A stretch of DNA of 64,000 nucleotides, from contig NZ_JAGMTU010000002.1 in assembly GCF_023703415.1 (NCBI RefSeq), forward strand, positions 124,001 to 188,000, read 5' to 3'. Below, piece by piece: positions 1 to 9,801 of the stretch (positions are counted from its first letter, which is position 1; every line of letters starts with the position of its first letter). The position numbers were made by a program, and so were the translations under genes. The DNA is from Microbacterium sp. USTB-Y (GTDB lineage Bacteria; Actinomycetota; Actinomycetes; Actinomycetales; Microbacteriaceae). A model generated the notes under the pieces. That model was not told the origin of the DNA, made no database searches, and was given only the letters and a program-made list of their open reading frames with translations.

Positions 1-1
1 G

Positions 2-398
<397 letters not shown>

Positions 399-407
399 GG
401 CCGAGCA

Positions 408-460
408 AGACGAAACGCGGTTCCCTGCAGGCTAGGCCTGAGGGGAACCGCGTTTCGTCT
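408..460. terminator. Perfect 18-bp palindrome between convergent genes
   Basis: The left arm at 408-425 (AGACGAAACGCGGTTCCC) is the exact reverse complement of 443-460, with a 17-nt loop. It sits between the GMC gene (+) and the fadB-type gene (-), so it probably works as a bidirectional, U-tract-poor terminator of the actinobacterial kind. Confidence 0.75.
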
Positions 461-499
461 CGGTCGCGCGACGCGCGTCCTCGTCAACGACCTCGAGGG

Positions 500-2644
500 T
501 CAGGCGCTCGCGATGCCGCGGATCGCCGGAGTGTGGAACGTGGCGCCGAACACGCGCTCCGACGCACCCTCGCGATCGAGGTACGGCGACGCGCCGCCGT
601 CGATGAACGGCCAGCCCGCGCCGAGGATGAGGCACAGGTCGATGTCCTCGACCTCGGGCACCACGCCTTCGTCGAGCATGAGCTTGATCTCCTGCGCGAG
701 CCCGTCCTGCACGCGGCGGAGGATCTCGGCGGCGGGCGTCGGGGTCGAGCCCGCGGCCTGCTTCACGAGCTTGTCCGCGGCCTTGGTGAAGCCGGTCACC
801 CGGCCGCCCTTGTCCTTCTCGACGACCTCGGGCAGATCGGCGAGCGCGTGGAAGTTCTCGTTCGCGTAGAAGCGCTCCGGGAACGCGTGCACCATGGTGT
901 CCTGCACGTGCGCGGCGACCTTCCAGCCGACCAGGTCGATGAGCTGGAACGGTCCCATCGGCAGCCCGAGCGGTCCGAAGGCCTTCTCGACGTCGGCGAC
1001 GGGCGTGCCCTCGTAGACGGCGCGCGCGGCCTCGCCCATGACCTTGGCGAGAAGGCGGTTCACCACGAAGCCGGGGGCGTCGGCGGTGAGCACCGCGTTC
1101 TTGCCCAGGCCCTTCGCGACGACGAAGGCGGTCGACAGTGCGGCATCGGTGGTCGTCGGCGTCTTCACGATCTCGATCAGCGGCATGACCGCGACCGGGT
1201 TGAAGAAGTGGAAGCCGACCAGCCGCTCGGGATGAGCGAGCTGGGATCCGATCTCCTCGACCGAGAGCGAGGACGTGTTGGTCGCGAGGATGGCGTCCTC
1301 GGCGACGATCTTCTCGATCTCGCCGAACACCGCCTGCTTCACGCCGACCTCCTCGAACACGGCCTCGATCACGAAGTCGCAGTCGGCATAGAGGCTCTTG
1401 TCGGTCGTCCCGGTGACGAGGGCGCGCAGCTTGTTCGCGGAGTCCGCGTCCAGGCGGCCCTTCGCCTCGAGCTTGCCGATCTCGTCGTGGATGTAGGCGA
1501 CGCCCTTGTCGACGCGCGCCTGGTCGAGATCGGTGATGAGCACCGGCACCTGGAGCTTCCGCACGAACAGCAGCGCGAACTGGCTCGCCATGAGGCCGGC
1601 GCCGATGATGCCGACCTTGGTGACCTTCTTCGCGAGCGCCTTGTCGGGCGCGCCGACGGGGCGCTTGGCGCGCTTCTGCACGAGATCGAACGCGTACATC
1701 GACGCGGCGAACTGGTCGCCCGTGACGAGGTCGGCGAGGGCCTCGTCCTCCCGGGCGAACCCTTCCTCCCTGCTCCCGCTCTTCGCCTTGTCGAGCAGGT
1801 CGAGGGCCACGTAGGGAGACCGGGGCACGGTGCCGATCTTCGACTCCAGCATGCCGCGGGCCATCTTGATGGCGATCGGCCACTTGGTGAGACGCTCGAT
1901 CTTGCCGGGCTCGTTCTTCCGCTCGACCTTCTTGCCGCCGAGCACCGCGTCCGCCCAGCGCAGCGAGTCCTCGAGGAAGTTCGCGGCGGGGAAGATCGCG
2001 TCCATCATGCCGAGCTCGAAGGCCTGCTGCGGCTTGAGCATGCGGTTCTGCTTGAGCGGGTTCGAGATAACGACCTCGAGCGCGTTCTCGATGCCGATGA
2101 GGTTCGGCAGCAGTGAGGCGCCGCCCCAGCCCGGAATGATCCCGAGGAACACCTCGGGCAGGGCGATGGCCGCCGCCGAGGCGTCGACCGTGCGGTACGT
2201 GGAGTTGAGCGCGATCTCGACGCCGCCGCCGAGGGCGAGGCCGTTCACGAACGCGAAGGACGGCACTCCGAGCGTGCTGAGGGAACCCAGCACCTTGTGG
2301 CCGAGCTGCGCGATAAGGCGCGCGTTGTCGCGGGATCCGACCCTGCTGATATCGGAGAGGTCGGCACCGGCGGCGAGGATGTACTGCTTGCCGGTGATGC
2401 CCACCGCGTCGATCTCACCCGCGCCGGCCCGGGCGCGGAGCCCGGCGAGCGTCTCGCCGAGTTCGGTGAGCGTCGCGGGGCCGAGCGTGTTCGGGCGCGT
2501 GTGGTCGCGGCCGTTGTCGAGGGTGATGAGGGCGAGCACCTTGCCGGAGGGCAGGCGCACGTCGCGCACGGGGGAGTGCGTGACGACCTCGCCCTCGGTG
2601 AGGGCCATGACGGGCGAGAAGTCGATGGCGTCGTAGTTCGTCAT
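500..2644 (-). CDS. Fatty-acid oxidation multifunctional enzyme (enoyl-CoA hydratase / 3-hydroxyacyl-CoA dehydrogenase)
   Basis: The protein has 714 residues and catalyses hydration of enoyl-CoA and NAD-dependent oxidation of 3-hydroxyacyl-CoA in beta-oxidation. A crotonase domain covers about 20-210, with oxyanion/active-site elements GGGVE (Glu143) and LPE (Glu164), the spacing of the two catalytic glutamates in FadB. A Rossmann domain begins near 342 with GAGLMA at 348-353; the last position is Ala where Gly is common. The dehydrogenase motif NTSS and catalytic HFFNP (479-483) follow, then the C-terminal 3HCDH domain. The ATG at 2644 follows GCAGGA, 8 bp after the thiolase stop, so the pair is an operon; the open frame extends upstream but that part lies inside the thiolase gene. 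FadB/FadJ type; the exact orthologue is not resolved. Confidence 0.93.
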   Translation of the reverse strand: MTNYDAIDFSPVMALTEGEVVTHSPVRDVRLPSGKVLALITLDNGRDHTRPNTLGPATLTELGETLAGLRARAGAGEIDAVGITGKQYILAAGADLSDISRVGSRDNARLIAQLGHKVLGSLSTLGVPSFAFVNGLALGGGVEIALNSTYRTVDASAAAIALPEVFLGIIPGWGGASLLPNLIGIENALEVVISNPLKQNRMLKPQQAFELGMMDAIFPAANFLEDSLRWADAVLGGKKVERKNEPGKIERLTKWPIAIKMARGMLESKIGTVPRSPYVALDLLDKAKSGSREEGFAREDEALADLVTGDQFAASMYAFDLVQKRAKRPVGAPDKALAKKVTKVGIIGAGLMASQFALLFVRKLQVPVLITDLDQARVDKGVAYIHDEIGKLEAKGRLDADSANKLRALVTGTTDKSLYADCDFVIEAVFEEVGVKQAVFGEIEKIVAEDAILATNTSSLSVEEIGSQLAHPERLVGFHFFNPVAVMPLIEIVKTPTTTDAALSTAFVVAKGLGKNAVLTADAPGFVVNRLLAKVMGEAARAVYEGTPVADVEKAFGPLGLPMGPFQLIDLVGWKVAAHVQDTMVHAFPERFYANENFHALADLPEVVEKDKGGRVTGFTKAADKLVKQAAGSTPTPAAEILRRVQDGLAQEIKLMLDEGVVPEVEDIDLCLILGAGWPFIDGGASPYLDREGASERVFGATFHTPAIRGIASA

Positions 2645-2652
2645 TCCTGCAC

Positions 2653-3858
2653 TCACTTCCGCTTCTTGGCGTCGAAGTAGGGGTTCTCCCAGATGACCGA
2701 GCCGCCCTGGCCGAGCCCCACGCACATGGCGGTGAGGCCGTAGCGGACGTCGGGACGCTCCGCGAACTGCGCGGCGAGCTGGATCATCAGCCGCACACCG
2801 CTGGCGGCGAGCGGGTGGCCGAGCGCGATCGCGCCGCCCCAGGCGTTGACCCGGGGGTCGTCGTCGGCGATGCCGAAGTGGTCCAGCAGCGAGATGACCT
2901 GGATCGCGAACGCCTCATTGAGCTCGAAGAGACCGATGTCGGAGATCGTGAGGCCGGCCTTCTTGAGGGCCTTCTCGGTGGACGGGATCGGACCGATGCC
3001 CATGATCTCCGGCTGCACGCCGGCGAACGCGAACGAGACCATGCGCATCTTCGGGGCGAGGCCGAGCTCCTTGACGGCGCCGCCTCCGGCGAGCAGCGAC
3101 ATGGTCGCGCCGTCGGTGAGCGGGGAGGAGGTACCGGCGGTCACGCGGCCGTGCGGACGGAACGGCGTCTTGAGGTTCGCCAGATCCTCCATCGTGGTCT
3201 GCGGGCGACGACCCTCGTCCTCGGTCGCGAGACCCCAGGCGCCGTCGGCTCCCTTGATCGCGACGGGCACGAGGTCCGGCTGGATCTTGCCGGCGTCGTA
3301 CGCGGCCTGCACCTTGTGCTGGCTCAGCATGCCGAAGCGGTCGGAGCGCTCCTTGGTGAGGTGCGGGAAGCGGTCGAAGATGCGCTCCGCGGTCACGCCC
3401 ATGTTCAGGGCGCCCGGGTCGACCATCTTCTCGGCGACGAACCGCGGGTTCGGGTCGGCGTTGCCGCCGATGGGGTGGTGCCCCATGTGCTCCACGCCGC
3501 CGGCGAGGGCGAGGTCGTACATGCCGACGCCGATCGATGCACCCATCGTGGTGACGCTGGTCATGGCGCCGGCGCACATGCGCTCGACGGCCAGGCCGGG
3601 CACCGTCTGCGGGAGCCCGGCGAGGATCGCGACCGAACGGCCGAGGGTGAGGCCCTGGTCGCCCGTCTGCGAGGTCGCCGCGATGGCGACGTCGTCGATC
3701 CGGTCCAGAGGGACGTTCGCGTTCCGCTCCATCAGGCCGATCGTGGCCTTGACGGCCAGGTCGTCCGCGCGGGTGTTCCAGTACATGCCCTTCTCGCCGG
3801 CGCGCCCGAAGGGGGTGCGCACTCCATCGACGAAGAAGACGTCCGAGATCTCGGCCAC
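2653..3858 (-). CDS. Acetyl-CoA acyltransferase (thiolase, FadA type)
   Basis: The 401-residue thiolase cleaves 3-ketoacyl-CoA to acetyl-CoA and a shortened acyl-CoA. The nucleophilic Cys95 is in ERMCAGAMTS, the catalytic GHP loop is in IALGHPLAASG, and the second catalytic Cys is in AMCVGLGQGG near the C-terminus. A GTG start at 3858 is preferred over the in-frame ATG at 3873 because GGAGG ends 4 nt before the GTG. It is the first gene of a two-gene operon with the fadB-type gene, so the two subunits probably form a trifunctional complex. It could in principle act in a degradative ketoadipyl pathway, but the partner argues for beta-oxidation. Confidence 0.92.
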   Translation of the reverse strand: MAEISDVFFVDGVRTPFGRAGEKGMYWNTRADDLAVKATIGLMERNANVPLDRIDDVAIAATSQTGDQGLTLGRSVAILAGLPQTVPGLAVERMCAGAMTSVTTMGASIGVGMYDLALAGGVEHMGHHPIGGNADPNPRFVAEKMVDPGALNMGVTAERIFDRFPHLTKERSDRFGMLSQHKVQAAYDAGKIQPDLVPVAIKGADGAWGLATEDEGRRPQTTMEDLANLKTPFRPHGRVTAGTSSPLTDGATMSLLAGGGAVKELGLAPKMRMVSFAFAGVQPEIMGIGPIPSTEKALKKAGLTISDIGLFELNEAFAIQVISLLDHFGIADDDPRVNAWGGAIALGHPLAASGVRLMIQLAAQFAERPDVRYGLTAMCVGLGQGGSVIWENPYFDAKKRK

Positions 3859-3973
3859 TCTGCCTCCACACATCCAGGTTCGAAGACCGCGCGAGCGCAG
3901 GGCCTCCAGATTTCAGGGTCGCACTCAGCCTAGGAGCGAGGGGGGATGCGCCGACGAATCGGTTGGGCTGAAC

Positions 3974-5170
3974 CTACGAAGCGGGTCCGGACGCCTCGTC
4001 CGGCGTTTGCGCAGCTTCGACAAAAGCATCGGCGATCCGCTGTGCGGTTTCCTCAATCTGCCAGGCGCGCGCCTCGCGCGCGGCGAGGGCCCCGCCGATC
4101 GACGCTGCGTCGATCTCCGTCGGCGGCTCCCAGGCCACACGTCGCAGCGTGTCGGGGGTCAGGAGGTTCTCGGTCGGCATGCCGAGCTCCTCGGCGCGGG
4201 CCTCGACCGCCGCCCGTGCCGCCTTCAGCCGGGCGTCGGCCTCGGGGTTCCGGTCCGCCCACGCGCGGGGCGGGGGAGGCGCGTCGCTGGGCACGCGCTC
4301 ACGGGGGAGATCGGTGCGCTCGCGTCCGCGCTCGATCGCCGCCCACCAGCGGTCGAGCTGGCTGCGGCTGGCGCGTCCCGTGAAGGCCGACACCGCGGCG
4401 AGCGCGCCCTTGTTCTGCGGATTGGCCTGCACGGCGGCGATGAGGGCGCGATCGGGCACGAGGCGGCCGGGGGAGACGTCCGACTCGCGGGCGAACTCCT
4501 CGCGTGCCTCCCAGAGTTCGCGGGCGACGGCGAGATTCTTCGCTCCGCGGACCTGATGCAGTCCGCTCAGGCGACGCCAGGGCTCCTCACGCGGAGGCTT
4601 GGGCTGGCGGAGCCTGGTCGCCTCGAACTCCTCGGCGGCGAACGCGGTCTTCCCGGACTCCTCGAGCTCGGCGGCGATGAAGTCGCGGACGTCGATGAGA
4701 TGCAGCACATCGAGCTCCGCGTATTCGAGCCAGGCATTCGGCAGCGGGCGGGTCGACCAGTCCGCCGCGGAGTGCTCCTTCGCCAGCACGATGCCGAGCG
4801 CTCGCTCGACGACTGCCGCGAGGCCGACGCGCTCGTAGCCGAGCAGGCGGGCGGCCAGCTCGGTGTCGAAGACGCGGGCCGGTGCGAGCCCGAGCTCGTG
4901 GAGGGAGGGGAGATCCTGGCTCGCCGCATGGAACACCCACTCCTCGGCGCCGATCGCCTCCTGCAGCGGCGCGAAAGACGAGATCCCGATCGGATCGAAC
5001 AGGAACGCGCCGGCGTCCCGCCGGAACACCTGCACCAGATACGCCCGCTGCGAGTAGCGGAAGCCGGAGGCGCGCTCCACGTCCACGGCGGCGGGGCCCT
5101 GTCCTGCGGCGAGCTCCTGCGCGGCGGCGGCGAAGGCCTCGTCGTTGTCGATGACGACGTAGTCAGTCAC
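3974..5170 (-). CDS. rnd: Ribonuclease D-type 3'-5' exoribonuclease with HRDC domain
   Basis: The protein has 398 residues. A DEDD exonuclease domain covers the first half: motif I DVE (Asp30, Glu32; DTE in most members), motif II around Asp86 in ASQDLPSL, and motif III YAELD (Tyr150, Asp154). An HRDC nucleic-acid-binding domain covers roughly 210-290 and a charged C-terminal region follows. The family trims tRNA and other structured RNA 3' ends. The start is the GTG at 5170, 7 nt after AGGAGA; the open frame runs further upstream but only antiparallel to DUF3000 coding sequence. It overlaps the DUF3000 gene by 8 nt, the same pairing as Rv2681/Rv2680 in mycobacteria. Confidence 0.9.
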   Translation of the reverse strand: MTDYVVIDNDEAFAAAAQELAAGQGPAAVDVERASGFRYSQRAYLVQVFRRDAGAFLFDPIGISSFAPLQEAIGAEEWVFHAASQDLPSLHELGLAPARVFDTELAARLLGYERVGLAAVVERALGIVLAKEHSAADWSTRPLPNAWLEYAELDVLHLIDVRDFIAAELEESGKTAFAAEEFEATRLRQPKPPREEPWRRLSGLHQVRGAKNLAVARELWEAREEFARESDVSPGRLVPDRALIAAVQANPQNKGALAAVSAFTGRASRSQLDRWWAAIERGRERTDLPRERVPSDAPPPPRAWADRNPEADARLKAARAAVEARAEELGMPTENLLTPDTLRRVAWEPPTEIDAASIGGALAAREARAWQIEETAQRIADAFVEAAQTPDEASGPAS

Positions 5171-5744
5171 GGATGGTTCTCCTGGCGCCGAACACGGCGA
5201 TGTCCTCTGAGCCCGGCGGCAGTCCCGCCAGCATTCCGACCAGCTCCGCCCACGCTTCTGCGTGCGGGGCGAGCGGGCCCGTCGGCGACCACGACGCACG
5301 CAGTTCGATCTGAGCGCCATCGCCCTCCGCCGCCAGCCCGCCGAACCCCTTCGAGAGGGTCTTCGTCGAGGTGCCGGACGCGGAGTGGTGCGACGCGCCG
5401 CGGGAAGCCAGCGCATCGATCAGCCAGGACCACGCTACATCCGCGAGGAGCGGATCCGTGCCGATCTCCGGTTCCAGGGGCGCCTGGGCGAAGGCGACGA
5501 TGCGCCACGGACCGCCCCAGGCATCCGGTTCGGAGGGATCGTGCAGGAGGACGAACCGTCCCGTCCCGTACAGCGAGTCGCCGTTCTCGTCGGGCCGCAC
5601 GTCGGCCGCGAACGCCAGAGCGTCCGGGGCGAGACCGGAAGGCGCGGGGATCTCCCGCACCACGATGTCGGGCCGGAAACCCAGCGCTCGCAACTGCTCG
5701 GCGGCATGCGCGAAGACGCCGTCGGGTCCGGGATGAGCGCTCAC
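5163..5744 (-). CDS. DUF3000 family protein
   Basis: This 193-residue soluble protein is of the actinobacterial DUF3000 family, recognised by its place directly before the RNase D gene and by segments such as WGGPWRIVAFAQAPLEPEIG. No function is known. The GTG start at 5744 lies 6 nt downstream of a TAGTCT hexamer on this strand, so the message is probably leaderless. It starts back to back with the hydrolase gene and translation is probably coupled to rnd. Confidence 0.82.
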   Translation of the reverse strand: MSAHPGPDGVFAHAAEQLRALGFRPDIVVREIPAPSGLAPDALAFAADVRPDENGDSLYGTGRFVLLHDPSEPDAWGGPWRIVAFAQAPLEPEIGTDPLLADVAWSWLIDALASRGASHHSASGTSTKTLSKGFGGLAAEGDGAQIELRASWSPTGPLAPHAEAWAELVGMLAGLPPGSEDIAVFGARRTIRD

Positions 5745-5750
5745 GCGGAC

Positions 5751-5760
5751 AGACTAGAGT
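5751..5760. promoter_or_regulatory. Overlapping divergent -10 hexamers
   Basis: In the 25-bp gap between the DUF3000 gene (-) and the hydrolase gene (+), TAGTCT on the minus strand (5756-5751) and TAGAGT on the plus strand (5755-5760) share two base pairs. They sit 6 and 9 nt from the two starts. AGGAGG at 5762-5767 is only 2 nt from the plus-strand ATG. Confidence 0.5.
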
Positions 5761-5769
5761 CAGGAGGCG

Positions 5770-6930
5770 ATGAAGAGTCTCAGGCACGCCGCGACGGTCG
5801 GCGCGATCGCATTCGCGGGGGTCGCGGCTCTCGGCGCCGCGATCGGGGGAGCCCTCGTGCTGCGGATCGCGCGCGAGGTCGTCACCCCGGCGCCGCGCAA
5901 GAACGACACCGACGTGCTCGCCGTCGACACCGGCGCGCAGACGATCGAGCTGGGGCGCACCCCGGACACCGAGCTGCCCGGCAGCTACGGCCTGTACGTG
6001 GAGGGAACCCCGGGCTACGTCAAGCTCGGCGCCGTGCTGCACGCGGACGCGCGCACGGTGCGACGCAAGCTTCTGACGCAGATCGCCCCCGGAGCCGAGA
6101 TCGGCCGGCGTGCGGCGTTCAGCGGCTACTACTACCTGGCGCCCGGGGAAGTCCACGTGCCGTACGAGTCCGTGCTGATCGGAACGCCCGCCGGGCCCTG
6201 CCCGGCCTGGCTGTTCCCGGCGGAGTCGACGACCTGGGTGGTGCAGGTGCACGGGCGCGGCGCGACGCGTTCCGAGTGCCTGCGCGCCGTTCCGGTGCTG
6301 CACGCGGCCGGGCTGCCGGTGCTCGTGACGTCCTATCGCAACGACGGCGAGGGGCCGCGCACGCGCCCGGGTTCGTACGGTCTCGGGAGCACGGAATGGC
6401 AGGACGTCGATCTCGCGATCGCCTACGCGCTGCGTCACGGGGCGGAGCGGATCCTGCTCATGGGGTGGTCGATGGGCGGCGCGATCGCGCTGCAGGCGCT
6501 CGTCTCCTCGGACCACGGCGGCGCGGTCGTCGGCATGATCCTGGATTCGCCGGTCGTGGACTGGCGGACCGTGCTGCGGTACCAGGCGCGGGCGATGCGA
6601 CTGCCGGATCCGCTTCCGCAACTGGCGATGGACGCCCTCGGGCAGCCCTGGTCGGCACGTCTGAGCGGCGCGGACCAGGCGATCCCGTTCGACGCGCTCG
6701 ACATGGTCGCGCGCTCTGCGGAGTTGGACGTCCCGATCCTGCTGCTGCACAGCGACGACGACGGGTTCGTGCCCGCGGACGCGTCGCACGCCCTCGCGGC
6801 GGCCCGTCCCGATCTGGTGACCATGCCGCCCTTCACCGGCGCCCGGCACACCAAGCTGTGGAACTACGACCAGAACCGGTGGACCGACGCGATCACCGAC
6901 TGGCTCGGCGAGCACGGCTTCGCCGACTGA
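5770..6930 (+). CDS. Alpha/beta hydrolase with N-terminal membrane anchor
   Basis: The protein has 386 residues. A hydrophobic segment at about 8-32 is a signal anchor or uncleaved signal peptide, so the catalytic part is probably outside the membrane. The nucleophile elbow is GWSMGG (Ser234), the acid is in HSDDDGF (Asp330 or a neighbour), and the catalytic His is His360 in GARHTKLW. An HGRG oxyanion element lies at 161-164. It is a serine esterase or lipase-like hydrolase of unknown substrate. Its 3' end faces sufE with a long palindrome between them. Confidence 0.85.
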   Translation: MKSLRHAATVGAIAFAGVAALGAAIGGALVLRIAREVVTPAPRKNDTDVLAVDTGAQTIELGRTPDTELPGSYGLYVEGTPGYVKLGAVLHADARTVRRKLLTQIAPGAEIGRRAAFSGYYYLAPGEVHVPYESVLIGTPAGPCPAWLFPAESTTWVVQVHGRGATRSECLRAVPVLHAAGLPVLVTSYRNDGEGPRTRPGSYGLGSTEWQDVDLAIAYALRHGAERILLMGWSMGGAIALQALVSSDHGGAVVGMILDSPVVDWRTVLRYQARAMRLPDPLPQLAMDALGQPWSARLSGADQAIPFDALDMVARSAELDVPILLLHSDDDGFVPADASHALAAARPDLVTMPPFTGARHTKLWNYDQNRWTDAITDWLGEHGFAD

Positions 6931-6941
6931 CCGAATCCCTA

Positions 6942-7024
6942 TCCGACCGCGAGACCGAACCTCCCTCACGAGACCGTGGGAAGAAAGCGCGGTCTCGTGA
7001 GGGAGGTTCGGTCTCGCGGTCGGA
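6942..7024. terminator. Perfect 35-bp inverted repeat between convergent genes
   Basis: The arms at 6942-6976 and 6990-7024 are exact reverse complements around a 13-nt loop. Each arm carries two copies of CGAGACCG (or its complement), offset by 19 bp. The position between the hydrolase (+) and sufE (-) suggests a bidirectional terminator, but the length is far beyond what a terminator needs. Confidence 0.75.
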
Positions 7025-7037
7025 CAGGGGCGGGGAG

Positions 7038-7484
7038 TCAGGAGGCGAGGCGCGTGCGCACCTGGCGCTTGGCCCGCATGAGCATTCCGGTCATCCCCGA
7101 GATCCGCAGCGGGGAGACGACCCTGGTGAGACCGATGGACTGCGGGAAGTCGTCGGGGATCGCGAGCACCGCCTCGGGGCTCAGTCCGGCCATGCCCTGC
7201 GCGAGGATGCTGGCGAAGCCCCGGGTCGTCGGCGCCTCCGCCGGCGCGGTGGCGTGCATCGTGACGGCCCCGTCGGCCACCTCGACGTAGATATAGACGG
7301 GCGACTGGCACTCCGCGACGCGCTCGGTCATCTCGGGGTGCGCGGCGACCTCGTCCGACACCGGCGGGAGCTCGTTCGAGAACTCCAGCAGCAGCTGCAG
7401 CCGATCCGATTCGGGCAGCTCCAGAAACTCGTCCCTGATCTCGGCCAGGGAGTCGGGGAGGGCGGAGGCGGGGGTGTCAGTCAT
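7038..7484 (-). CDS. sufE: SufE-like sulfur acceptor
   Basis: The 148-residue protein is of the SufE family, which takes persulfide sulfur from a cysteine desulfurase and passes it on to Fe-S cluster assembly. The acceptor Cys59 is in AECQSPVYIYVEV, matching the family's CxS motif. The ATG at 7484 is chosen because GGGAGG lies 9 nt upstream; an ATG three codons earlier directly abuts that site. It lies about 20 nt after sseA on the same strand, the sseA-sufE arrangement known in mycobacteria, so the two probably share an operon. Confidence 0.88.
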   Translation of the reverse strand: MTDTPASALPDSLAEIRDEFLELPESDRLQLLLEFSNELPPVSDEVAAHPEMTERVAECQSPVYIYVEVADGAVTMHATAPAEAPTTRGFASILAQGMAGLSPEAVLAIPDDFPQSIGLTRVVSPLRISGMTGMLMRAKRQVRTRLAS

Positions 7485-7503
7485 CCCCGCCATCCTCCCA
7501 CGC

Positions 7504-8397
7504 TCAGATCGAGCCGGGCTCCTCGCCGGTGACGATCGGCACGCGCACCGCACTGCCCCATTCGGTCCAGGATCCGTCGTAGTTGCGCACGTTCTCGAAG
7601 CCGAGCAGGTGCTTCAGCACGAACCAGGTGTGAGCGGAGCGCTCACCGATGCGGCAGTACGCCACGACGTCGTCCCCGGCCTCGAGACCCGCGCCGTCGA
7701 GGTAGATCGCCTCCAGCTCGGCGCGGGGCTTGAAGCCCCCGTCCTCGGCGACGGCCCTGGCCCACGGCACGTTCTGCGCAGTGGGGATGTGCCCGGCGCG
7801 CAGCGCGCCCTCCTCCGGGTAGGCCGGCGCGGACGTGCGCGAGCCGTTGTACTCCTCGGGGGAGCGCACGTCGATGAGCGGGTTGCCGAGGTGGGCGAGC
7901 ACGTCCTCCTTGTAGGCGCGCAGCGCCGTGTCGTCGCGCTCGACCACGGGATACTCGGTGGCCTCCCGGGCAGGGAGCTCGGTGGTGATCTCGCGGCCCT
8001 CGGAGATCCAGCGGTCGCGACCGCCGTCGAGCAGGCGCACGTCCTCGTGTCCGAAGAGCGAGAACACCCACAGCGCGTAGGCGGCCCACCAGTTGTTCTT
8101 GTCGCCGTAGATGACGACGGTGTCGTCGCGGGAGATGCCCTTGCGGCTGAGCAGCTCGGCGAACCCGGCGCCGTCGACGTAGTCGCGCACGACCGGGTCG
8201 TTCAGCTCGGTGTGCCAGTCGACCTTCACCGCACCGGGGATGTGCCCGGTCTCGTACAGCAGCACGTCCTCGTCGGATTCGACGACGACGAGGCCCGGCT
8301 CGCCGAGGCGGGCGGCCAGCCATTCGGTGCTGACGAGGCGGCCCGGCTCGGCGTAGTCGGCGAACGTTGCGGAGGTGGTGTCGAACTCGACGGTCAC
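7504..8397 (-). CDS. sseA: Thiosulfate/3-mercaptopyruvate sulfurtransferase
   Basis: The protein has 297 residues and two rhodanese domains. The first, at about 20-140, lacks a catalytic Cys; the second carries Cys248 in the loop CRIGERS, the SseA-type active site. It transfers sulfane sulfur to an acceptor in the cytoplasm. The GTG start at 8397 follows a GGGAG element; the open frame upstream reads into the divergent promoter region of zapE and has no supporting site. It is first in the sseA-sufE operon. Confidence 0.9.
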   Translation of the reverse strand: MTVEFDTTSATFADYAEPGRLVSTEWLAARLGEPGLVVVESDEDVLLYETGHIPGAVKVDWHTELNDPVVRDYVDGAGFAELLSRKGISRDDTVVIYGDKNNWWAAYALWVFSLFGHEDVRLLDGGRDRWISEGREITTELPAREATEYPVVERDDTALRAYKEDVLAHLGNPLIDVRSPEEYNGSRTSAPAYPEEGALRAGHIPTAQNVPWARAVAEDGGFKPRAELEAIYLDGAGLEAGDDVVAYCRIGERSAHTWFVLKHLLGFENVRNYDGSWTEWGSAVRVPIVTGEEPGSI

Positions 8398-8575
8398 AGG
8401 GTGCTCCCTCGGAGACGGTGGTACAGGGCGGCAGGGTCCGTGAGCGGTGCCTCGCACGCGATGACGCGCGGTGAAACCGGTGACGGCGACGGCGTAGGGT
8501 TGATCCGTCACCTCGACACTAGAACCCCGTGCGCCCCTGCGCATCCGCAGGGTAAGACTTCGACACAGGATCCGC

Positions 8576-9628
8576 ATGACCGATCAGGCCGCCCCCTCCG
8601 GCGTCGTCCACCTCATCGACCGCCAGCCGCAGATGACCGGCACCGAACTGCTGACGGGGCTCGTGCCTCCTCCGCAGTTCGACGGCGCGACGTTCGACAG
8701 CTACCGGTCGGATCCCGCCTTTCCCTCCCAGGAGGAGGCGAAGCAGCAGCTCATGGCGTTCGCCACGGGGGCGCAGCCGATCAAGCGCGGAGGTCTGTTC
8801 CGCCGTGCGCCCAAGGTTCCGGAGTCCAAGCCGGGGGTCTATCTCGACGGCGGCTTCGGCGTCGGCAAGACCCACCTCCTCGCCTCGATCTACCACGCGA
8901 TGCCCGCGCGGAGGAAGTACTTCGGATCCTTCATCGAGTACACCGCGCTCGTGGGCGCGCTCGGCTACCGCAACACGGTCGATCTGCTGCGCGGATCCGA
9001 TCTGCTCTGCATCGACGAGTTCGAGCTCGACGATCCGGGCGACACGATGGTGATGACGCGCCTGCTCGGCGAGCTCGTCGGCGGAGGCACCAAGCTCGCC
9101 GCCACCTCGAACACCCCGCCGAACGCGCTGGGCGAGGGACGCTTCGCCGCGCAGGACTTCCTCCGCGAGATCCACGCGATGTCGGACAGCTTCGAGACGA
9201 TCCGCATCGACGGCGTCGACTTCCGTCAGCGCGCGCTGGACGGGCACGCCCTCGCTCTGAGCGCCGACGAATACGCCGCGCAGCTCGGCGCCCTGAGCGC
9301 CGGACACCGCGTCTCGGACGACGCGTTCGACGACATCGTCAAGCATCTCGCCCAGGTGCACCCGTCGCGCTACATCCGCCTCATCGCCGGTGTCGAGGCG
9401 CTGGGGATCCGCGATGTGCGTCAGCTCACCGATCAGTCGGAGGCGCTGCGGTTCGTCGCGTTCGTCGATCGTGCGTACGACGCGCAGATCCCGATCCTCG
9501 CGACCGGTCGTCCGCTGGACGAGGTCTTCAGCGAGGAGATGCTCGGCGGGGGATACCGCAAGAAGTACCTGCGGGCCATCTCGCGCCTGAACGCGCTCTC
9601 GCACGCGGAGCGTCCCGCCACGGTCTGA
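8576..9628 (+). CDS. zapE: ZapE/AFG1-family ATPase
   Basis: The 350-residue AAA-type ATPase has Walker A GGFGVGKT (92-99) and Walker B LLCIDEFE (about 143-150), with the FELDDPGD extension typical of the AFG1/ZapE family. Members associate with the membrane and, in E. coli, with the division ring. The role in Actinobacteria is not established. The ATG at 8576 starts a monocistronic gene divergent from sseA, with about 180 bp of promoter region between them. Confidence 0.88.
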   Translation: MTDQAAPSGVVHLIDRQPQMTGTELLTGLVPPPQFDGATFDSYRSDPAFPSQEEAKQQLMAFATGAQPIKRGGLFRRAPKVPESKPGVYLDGGFGVGKTHLLASIYHAMPARRKYFGSFIEYTALVGALGYRNTVDLLRGSDLLCIDEFELDDPGDTMVMTRLLGELVGGGTKLAATSNTPPNALGEGRFAAQDFLREIHAMSDSFETIRIDGVDFRQRALDGHALALSADEYAAQLGALSAGHRVSDDAFDDIVKHLAQVHPSRYIRLIAGVEALGIRDVRQLTDQSEALRFVAFVDRAYDAQIPILATGRPLDEVFSEEMLGGGYRKKYLRAISRLNALSHAERPATV

Positions 9629-9712
9629 CGCGGTGGTCTCGGTGCGCGCGAGAGCGGCCGCCGAGCCTGCCGAAGAGCCACGAAACACGTTGTTCACACG
9701 GGAGAGCCTCCT

Positions 9713-9750
9713 GTAACACCGCCGCAACATGCGCCGTGTCCGCGCGAAAC
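9713..9750. promoter_or_regulatory. Possible GlnR-type box upstream of amt
   Basis: GTAAC (9713), GCAAC (9724), a poor third element (9735) and GAAAC (9746) recur with 11-bp phasing. This is the gTnAC-n6-GaAAC-n6 layout of GlnR sites that control ammonium transporters in Streptomyces and Mycobacterium. The phasing is exact but one of the four elements does not match. Confidence 0.4.
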
Positions 9751-9801
9751 ACGACGTCGCCACACTGAAACGCACACGGCGATCAAGTGGAGGCGCAGCG
9801 C

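Noticed and set aside
5371..5736. Plus-strand ORF opposite DUF3000
   Set aside because: Shadow frame of the conserved DUF3000 gene.
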